Origin: JAJKJG01 sp036386395
Lineage (GTDB): Bacteria > Pseudomonadota > Alphaproteobacteria > Rhizobiales > Beijerinckiaceae
NCBI GenBank assembly: GCA_036386395.1
Contig: DASVVU010000251.1
Location: forward strand, 1 to 19,454
Direction of reading: 5' to 3'
DNA length: 19,454 bases
A model generated the notes under the pieces. It was given only the letters and a program-made list of their open reading frames with translations, ran no database searches and had not been told where the DNA came from. Of the stretch, positions 15,365 to 19,454 are shown piece by piece (position 1 is the stretch's first letter; each line of letters opens with the position of its first letter). The translations under genes were made by a program, and so were the position numbers.

Positions 15365-16465
15365 TCAGCTCCGGCCCGAGGCGTCGTCGGCCTCCAGCGG
15401 CTCCTGGCCGAGAAGCTCGATTCCGAAGCCCGAGAGGCCGACGTAGGAGCGGGACGACGATGCGAGGTTGCGGATCGACGTCACCCCGAGGTCCCGAAGA
15501 ATCTGGGCGCCGAGGCCAACCTCGCGCCACTGGCGCACCCGGGCGGCCTCGGTCCCGGCAGCCTCGTCGGCGTAGCGCGTGAGCGGCACGCCGGCGGTGC
15601 CGTCGCGCAGGTACACGAGGACGCCGCGGCCCTCCTTGGCGAAGCGCTTGAGCGCCGCCTCGATCGAGCGTCCGCCCTCGAAGATGTCGGCGACGACGTT
15701 CGCGCGGTGCAGGCGCACGAGGACGTTCTCGCCGTTGCCGATGCGGCCGTGCACGAAGGCGAAGTGCTGCACGGGGTCGAACGGCGTCGCATAGGCATAG
15801 CCGGTGAGCTCGCCGAAGCGCGTGCGCACCGGGAAGGTGCCGAGGCGCTCGACCAGCTTCTCGCGCGCCTGCCGGTAGGCAATGAGGTCGGCGACGGAGA
15901 TGCGCTTGAGGCCGTGCTCGGCCGCGAAGGCGGTGATCTGCGCTCCCTTCATCACCGTGCCGTCGTCGTTTGCGAGCTCGCAGATGGCAGCGACGGGGGG
16001 TAGGCCCGCGAGGCGGCAGAGGTCGACCGCGGCCTCCGTGTGGCCCGAGCGCATGAGCACGCCGCCGTCCTTGGCGATGAGCGGGAAGACGTGGCCGGGG
16101 CGCACGAAGTCGGAGGCGCCCATGTTGTTGTTGGCGAGCGCCCGCACGGTGTTGGTGCGCTGCTCGGCCGAGATGCCGGTGGTGAGGCCGTGGCGCACGT
16201 CGACCGAGACCGTGAAGGCGGTGCCGAGCGGCGCGTCGTTCGTCGCCACCATGGGATCGAGGCGAAGGCGGCGCGCCTCCTCGGGCGTCAGCGGCGCGCA
16301 GACGATGCCGCAGGTGTGGCGGATGATGAACGCCATCTTCTCTGGCGTGCAGAGCGAGGCTGCGACGGTGAGGTCGCCCTCGTTCTCGCGGTCGTTGTCG
16401 TCCGTGACGACGACGATCTCGCCCCGGGCGAAGGCCTCGACGGCTTCCGTGACGGTGCTCGTCAT
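15365..16465 (-). CDS. ribB: 3,4-dihydroxy-2-butanone-4-phosphate synthase fused to a degenerate GTP cyclohydrolase II domain (RibBX type)
   Basis: Makes 3,4-dihydroxy-2-butanone 4-phosphate from ribulose 5-phosphate for riboflavin (366 aa). Seen: an N-terminal RibB domain (about residues 1-200) with the acidic metal/substrate motif DDNDRENEGDL at 22-32, the HTCGI segment, and the RSGHTEAAVDLCRLAG motif. All are intact, so RibB activity is expected. The C-terminal domain (about 205-366) aligns with RibA. However, the zinc site that normally reads C-x10-C-x-C is RLHRANVVADIFEGGRSIE here, and this half contains no cysteine at all. It should therefore not act as a GTP cyclohydrolase; such RibBX proteins are known in Proteobacteria, and a separate RibA must supply that step. 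Its ATG overlaps the aroC stop (ATGA), indicating coupled translation. Confidence 0.93.
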   Translation of the reverse strand: MTSTVTEAVEAFARGEIVVVTDDNDRENEGDLTVAASLCTPEKMAFIIRHTCGIVCAPLTPEEARRLRLDPMVATNDAPLGTAFTVSVDVRHGLTTGISAEQRTNTVRALANNNMGASDFVRPGHVFPLIAKDGGVLMRSGHTEAAVDLCRLAGLPPVAAICELANDDGTVMKGAQITAFAAEHGLKRISVADLIAYRQAREKLVERLGTFPVRTRFGELTGYAYATPFDPVQHFAFVHGRIGNGENVLVRLHRANVVADIFEGGRSIEAALKRFAKEGRGVLVYLRDGTAGVPLTRYADEAAGTEAARVRQWREVGLGAQILRDLGVTSIRNLASSSRSYVGLSGFGIELLGQEPLEADDASGRS

Positions 16466-17583
16466 CGGCGCTTCTCGAACGGCCACGTCGGGCCCGCGCC
16501 GACCTGCGCCCGGTGGCGCAGGAGCTGATCGGCGAGGACGCACGCCACCACCGCCTCGCCGACCGGCACGGCGCGGATGCCGACGCAAGGGTCGTGGCGG
16601 CCCTTGGTCACGATCTCGGCCGCCTCGTTGTGCCGTGTGACGGTGGCGCGGGGCTTCAGGATCGACGAGGTGGGCTTGACGGCGAAGCGCGCCACCACCG
16701 GCTGACCGGTCGAGATGCCGCCGAGGATGCCGCCGGCGTGGTTCGACAGGAACACCGGCGCGCCGGCGTTGCCGGGGCGCATCTCGTCGGCGTTGTCCTC
16801 GCCCTTGAGGGCGGCCGCGGCGAAGCCGTCGCCGATCTCGACACCTTTCACCGCGTTGATGGACATGAGCGCGCCCGCGAGCTCCGCGTCGAGCTTGCCG
16901 TAGACGGGGGCACCGAGCCCCGGCGGCACGCCCTCCGCCACGACCTCGATGATAGCGCCGACGGACGAGCCGTCCTTTCGCAAGTCGTCGAGGTAGCCTT
17001 CGTAGAACGCGGCGGTCTCGGCGTCGGGGCAGAAGAACGGGTTTCTTTGGACCTCGTCCCAATCCCAGTTCGCCCGGTCGATGGCGTGCGGGCCCATCTG
17101 GACGAGAGCGCCGCGGATCGTCACGCCCGGCAGCACCTTGCGGGCGATGGCGCCCGCTGCGACCCGCGCCGCCGTCTCGCGGGCCGACGAGCGCCCGCCG
17201 CCGCGGTAGTCGCGAAGCCCGTACTTCACGTCGTAGGTATAGTCCGCGTGGCCGGGGCGGTACTTGTCGCGGATCTCCGAATAGTCCTTCGAGCGCTGAT
17301 CGACGTTCTCGATCAGGAGCGCGATCGGCGTGCCGGTGGTGACCTGGGCGTCCATGCGCTCGTCCCGGAACACGCCGGAGAGGATTTTCACTTCGTCGGG
17401 CTCGCGGCGCTGGGTCGTGAAGCGCGACTGCCCGGGCCGGCGCCGGTCGAGCTCGGCCTGGACGTCGGCAGCCTCCAGCGGGATCAGCGGCGGGCAGCCG
17501 TCGACCACGCACCCGAGCGCCGGCCCGTGGCTCTCGCCGAAGGTCGTGACGCGGAAGAGATGACCGAAGGTGTTGTGGGACAT
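16462..17583 (-). CDS. aroC: Chorismate synthase
   Basis: Last step of the shikimate pathway: converts EPSP to chorismate using reduced FMN; cytosolic tetramer. The 373-aa product has normal length and the family signatures. They are FGESHGPALGCVVDG at residues 15-29, RRRPGQSRFTTQRREPDEV near 47-65, DYRGGGRSSARETAARVAAGA near 124-144, and SNHAGGILGGISTGQPV with KPTSS later, which form the FMN/substrate site. It starts at the ATG at 17583 (MSHNTFGHLF), the usual start, though no strong ribosome site precedes it. Its last codons overlap ribB by 4 bp. The enzyme needs reduced flavin and its partner makes a flavin precursor, so the pairing is functionally sensible. The acyl-CoA dehydrogenase gene lies 60 nt upstream. 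Confidence 0.97.
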   Translation of the reverse strand: MSHNTFGHLFRVTTFGESHGPALGCVVDGCPPLIPLEAADVQAELDRRRPGQSRFTTQRREPDEVKILSGVFRDERMDAQVTTGTPIALLIENVDQRSKDYSEIRDKYRPGHADYTYDVKYGLRDYRGGGRSSARETAARVAAGAIARKVLPGVTIRGALVQMGPHAIDRANWDWDEVQRNPFFCPDAETAAFYEGYLDDLRKDGSSVGAIIEVVAEGVPPGLGAPVYGKLDAELAGALMSINAVKGVEIGDGFAAAALKGEDNADEMRPGNAGAPVFLSNHAGGILGGISTGQPVVARFAVKPTSSILKPRATVTRHNEAAEIVTKGRHDPCVGIRAVPVGEAVVACVLADQLLRHRAQVGAGPTWPFEKRR

Positions 17584-17643
17584 GGGGCGGGTTTAGGGAG
17601 AAAGCGCGGCGGTGTCATCCCCGCCTCCCCTCGGGCCGACTTG

Positions 17644-18807
17644 CTAGAGCCGCTTCGCCACTTCCTCGAGCATGACCTCGGTCGCGCCGCCGCCGATCGC
17701 CTGGACGCGGGCATCGCGCGTCATGCGCTCGATCGCGGTGCCGTGCATGTAGCCGTAGCCGCCGTGGAACTGCAGGCAGTCGTACATGACCTCGTTGACG
17801 AGCTCGCCGCAGTAGGCCTTCAGCATCGAGACCTCCCGGACGACGTCCTCGCCCCGCGCGTCGCGCCACGCCGTCGCGTAGACGAGCTGGCGGCCGGCCT
17901 CGACCTTGGCGGAAAGCATCGCGAGCCGCTGGCGGATCGCCTGCTTCTCGTAGAGCGGCGCGCCGAACGCCTTGCGGATCCGGACGTAGTCGAGGGTGAG
18001 GTCGAGCGCCGCCTGCGCCTCGCCGATCGCCATCGCGCCCAGCACGATGCGCTCGTTCTGGAAGTTCCGCATGATGGCGTAGAAGCCCTGCCCCTCGGCG
18101 CCGAGCCGGTCGGCTTCCGGGACGAAGCAGTCCTCGAACACGAGCTCCGCGGTGTCCGACGAACGCCAGCCGTGCTTGTCGAGCGCCCGGGCGACTCTGA
18201 AGCCCGCGGCGCCCTTCTCGACCAGGAACATGGTCACGGCCTTGCTCGCGGGCCCAGCGCCGGTCTTCGCGGCGACGACGACGAGATCGGCATGGACGCC
18301 GTTCGTGATGTAGAGCTTCGTGCCGTTGAGCACGTACCCGCCGGCGACCCGCCGCGCCGTCGTGCGTAAGGCCTTCACGTCCGAGCCGGCATCGGGCTCG
18401 GTGACGGCGACCGCGGTGATCGTCTCCCCCGCGATGATCTTCGGCAGCCACCGCGCCTTCTGCTCGTCGCTCCCGGCATTGAACAGGTGGACGGAGGCCA
18501 TGTCGGTGTGCACGAGCGCGGTGATCGCGACGCCCGAGAAGGTCGAGCGCCCGAGCTCCTCGGCGAGAACGACGGTCGCGAGCGTGTCGAGGCCCGACCC
18601 GCCGTATTCCTCCGGATAGCGGATGCCGAAGAAGCCGAGCGCGCCCATCCGCCTCAGCACCGGGCGCGGCACGAAGCCCCCGCTCTCCCAGGCCGCCGCC
18701 TTCGGCTTGATCTCCTCCTCCACGAACCGCCGCACCTGGGCCCGGAGCAGCTCGTGCTCGGGGGCGAAGAACGGGGAGGCGCTTGAGGCTGTCACCTGGG
18801 CGGCCAT
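17644..18807 (-). CDS. Acyl-CoA dehydrogenase family flavoenzyme
   Basis: FAD enzyme (387 aa) that introduces a trans-2 double bond into an acyl-CoA. Seen: the helical N-terminal domain, the beta-domain signatures AVTEPDAGSDVKALRTTA (FAD/substrate) and KLYITNG, and the C-terminal RKAFGAPLYEKQAIRQRLAML and QFHGGYGYMHGTAIERMTRDARV. At the position of the MCAD-type catalytic Glu (usually ...IYEGT) it reads AIGGGAT. Like LCAD- or isovaleryl-type enzymes, it would need its base elsewhere, so substrate class is open. Start: the ATG at 18807 gives MAAQVTASSASPFF; the frame extends to 18906, but through family B repeat DNA. A possible GGAGC lies about 12 nt upstream. The element boundary at 18825 is only 17 nt from the start codon, so its native promoter must be displaced or lie in or beyond the element. 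Confidence 0.9.
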   Translation of the reverse strand: MAAQVTASSASPFFAPEHELLRAQVRRFVEEEIKPKAAAWESGGFVPRPVLRRMGALGFFGIRYPEEYGGSGLDTLATVVLAEELGRSTFSGVAITALVHTDMASVHLFNAGSDEQKARWLPKIIAGETITAVAVTEPDAGSDVKALRTTARRVAGGYVLNGTKLYITNGVHADLVVVAAKTGAGPASKAVTMFLVEKGAAGFRVARALDKHGWRSSDTAELVFEDCFVPEADRLGAEGQGFYAIMRNFQNERIVLGAMAIGEAQAALDLTLDYVRIRKAFGAPLYEKQAIRQRLAMLSAKVEAGRQLVYATAWRDARGEDVVREVSMLKAYCGELVNEVMYDCLQFHGGYGYMHGTAIERMTRDARVQAIGGGATEVMLEEVAKRL

Positions 18808-18824
18808 GGCCGGGACAAGCTCCA

Positions 18825-18877
18825 CACTGTCGTCCCCGGCGAGCCGAAGCGCAGCGAAGGCGAGGGAAGGGGACCCA
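18825..18877 (+). repeat. Left 53-bp inverted repeat of the family B element
   Basis: Matches the reverse complement of 19183-19235 at 51 of 53 positions and that of 6615-6667 at 51 of 53 positions by hand alignment. TCCCC near the outer end and GGGGA near the inner end can pair, giving each copy a REP-like hairpin. Confidence 0.93.
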
Positions 18878-18886
18878 ATCCCTGCC

Positions 18887-19174
18887 TCAACAGGCGGTCG
18901 GGTCAAGATCGAGCCACTCCGGGTTCGATCGCTCGATCAGCTTGATCTTCCAGGCCCGGTTCCAGCCCTTGAGCTGCTTCTCGCGGGCGATGGCTTCGAC
19001 GATGATGGGGTAACGCTCGACATAGACGAGCGTCGTCACTCCGTACTGACGGGTGAAGCCCGGCACGGCAAGAGCTTTGTGCTGCTCGACCCGTCCCACG
19101 AGATCGCTCGTCACGCCGATGTAGAGGGTGCCGTTGCGGCGGCTCGCCAGGATGTAGACGGCGTAGCGGTCCAT
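18887..19174 (-). CDS. Single-domain GIY-YIG nuclease (95 aa), intact
   Basis: Small stand-alone GIY-YIG domain protein of the COG2827-like type, predicted to cut DNA with a single metal ion. Seen: the first signature as AVYIL (residues 5-9), the second as TLYIG (16-20), the catalytic-type Arg28 in GRVEQHK, PGFTRQYGVTTLVYVERY in the middle, catalytic-type Glu65 in AIAREKQLKGW, RAWKIKLIE, and the conserved Asn84 in NPEW. Every expected active-site residue is present, and nothing else fits in 95 aa, so DNA recognition must come from this domain or a partner. Read towards the ATG at 19174, the right repeat ends in a purine run (GGGAAGGGGA) about 12-20 nt upstream, which may serve as its ribosome site. 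Close relative of the broken gene at 11940-12231. Confidence 0.92.
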   Translation of the reverse strand: MDRYAVYILASRRNGTLYIGVTSDLVGRVEQHKALAVPGFTRQYGVTTLVYVERYPIIVEAIAREKQLKGWNRAWKIKLIERSNPEWLDLDPTAC

Positions 19175-19182
19175 AGGGTGTA

Positions 19183-19235
19183 TGGGTCCCCTTCCCTCGC
19201 CTCCGCTGCGCTCCGGCTCGCCGGGGACGACAGTG
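19183..19235 (-). repeat. Right 53-bp inverted repeat of the family B element
   Basis: Inverted counterpart of 18825-18877 with two differences. The inner end GGGGACCCA lies 8 nt upstream of the GIY-YIG start codon; the outer end CACTGTC lies 3 nt after the stop codon of the gene at 19239. Confidence 0.93.
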
Positions 19236-19238
19236 GAG

Positions 19239-19454
19239 CTACGCGGCTTCCCGCACCTCCTCCGCCCGGTGCACCACCGGCACGGCGGGGGCGCCTTCCC
19301 ATTCGGAGTTCGCCGGGATGTTCTCGCCCTTCATCACGACGGTGAGGGGGCGAAGGCGCGCGTAGTCGCCGATGTGGGTGTCGTAGAGGACGGTGGCGTT
19401 GGCGCCGACGAAGACGCCCTTGCCCAGCGTCACGCGGCCGACCTTCATGACCCG
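19239..19454 (-). CDS. C-terminal end of a hexapeptide-repeat protein, possibly Pls/PosA-type NRPS-like enzyme (runs off right edge)
   Basis: Only the last 71 codons are in the window; the frame is open to the edge. Seen: left-handed beta-helix-style repeats (VTLGKGVFVGANATVLYDT, then HIGDYARLRPLTVVMKGENI) and a tail NSEWEGAPAVPVVHR. This pattern is known at the C-terminus of Pls/PosA-type non-ribosomal peptide synthetase-like proteins, which end in tandem hexapeptide-repeat domains. It also occurs in plain acyl/acetyltransferases of the LbetaH fold. The short fragment cannot separate these. The stop codon is TAG at 19239-19241, 3 nt from the family B element. Confidence 0.6.
   Translation of the reverse strand, partial: RVMKVGRVTLGKGVFVGANATVLYDTHIGDYARLRPLTVVMKGENIPANSEWEGAPAVPVVHRAEEVREAA

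Larger units (their letters stand above)
18825..19235. mobile_element. Family B inverted-repeat element carrying an intact GIY-YIG nuclease gene
   Basis: A 411-bp unit: 53-bp left repeat, 9 nt, GIY-YIG gene (stop to start), 8 nt, 53-bp right repeat. Both outer ends are CACTGTC and both inner ends GGGGACCCA, the same layout as the gene-less doublet at 6541-6667. The outer edges lie 17 nt from the acyl-CoA dehydrogenase start and 3 nt from the stop of the gene at the right edge of the window. AGCT occurs just outside both edges (18818-18821 and 19237-19240), but it is a palindrome with unequal offsets, so I do not call it a target duplication. Mobility is inferred from the parallel elements in the window. 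Confidence 0.75.

Noticed and set aside
17600..17632. Further family B copy between aroC and the acyl-CoA dehydrogenase gene
   Set aside because: Only TGTCATCCCC matches, and the rest diverges; the same short match occurs at 6025-6040. It could be a worn remnant, but evidence is too thin.
18808..18906. 33-codon upstream extension of the acyl-CoA dehydrogenase
   Set aside because: It translates the family B repeat; the family starts near the ATG at 18807.
18814..19242. Target-site duplication AGCT around the family B element
   Set aside because: AGCT is palindromic, sits at unequal distances from the two edges, and is only 4 bp, so it could be chance.

Overview
The window reads as chromosomal DNA of a high-GC alphaproteobacterium, most likely Hyphomicrobiales (Methylobacterium/Salinarimonas-like). 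The grounds are the GC-rich codon use, the gene order rlpA - dacF-type carboxypeptidase - tmk - holB - metG, and a DHBP synthase fused to a degenerate RibA domain. Taxonomy is inferred from gene content and protein style only. Most genes are ordinary core functions.

Layout. 1-5940 (minus strand): rlpA, a D-Ala-D-Ala carboxypeptidase, tmk, holB and the N-terminal part of metG, an envelope/replication/translation cluster. Two stretches in it are not coding: a 42-bp tandem repeat with an 18-bp palindrome (4597-4722), and a large inverted REP-like doublet between tmk and holB (2249-2453). 5941-6669 has no protein gene I trust. It holds a lower-GC block, a plus-strand run of hairpins ending in a textbook intrinsic terminator (probable small RNA), and a 127-bp inverted-repeat element abutting msrP. 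6670-9625 (minus): msrP and a fatty-acyl-CoA ligase. 9890-11830 (plus): a 65-aa protein, a Tat-exported metallophosphoesterase and a SAM methyltransferase. 11857-12321: an inverted-repeat element around a broken GIY-YIG gene. 12348-15355: an L,D-transpeptidase lipoprotein, a histone-deacetylase-like amidohydrolase and a flippase-like membrane protein. 15365-18807 (minus): ribBX-type gene, aroC (4-bp overlap) and an acyl-CoA dehydrogenase. 18825-19235: a second inverted-repeat element around an intact GIY-YIG gene. 19239-end: the C-terminus of a hexapeptide-repeat protein.

The most interesting signal is the set of short GIY-YIG/inverted-repeat elements. Two different REP-like repeat families (A and B) each flank, in inverted orientation, their own ~95-aa single-domain GIY-YIG nuclease gene. 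The family B copy is intact with 53-bp repeats matching at 51/53 positions. The family A copy carries two 1-nt deletions but its 51-bp repeat cores match at 50/51. Each family also has a gene-less inverted pair in the window (B at 6541-6667, A at 2249-2453). This parallels the REPtron/REPIN arrangement of RAYT transposases, with a GIY-YIG nuclease in place of the Y1 transposase. That parallel is my inference; I cannot say from the sequence whether it has been described before.
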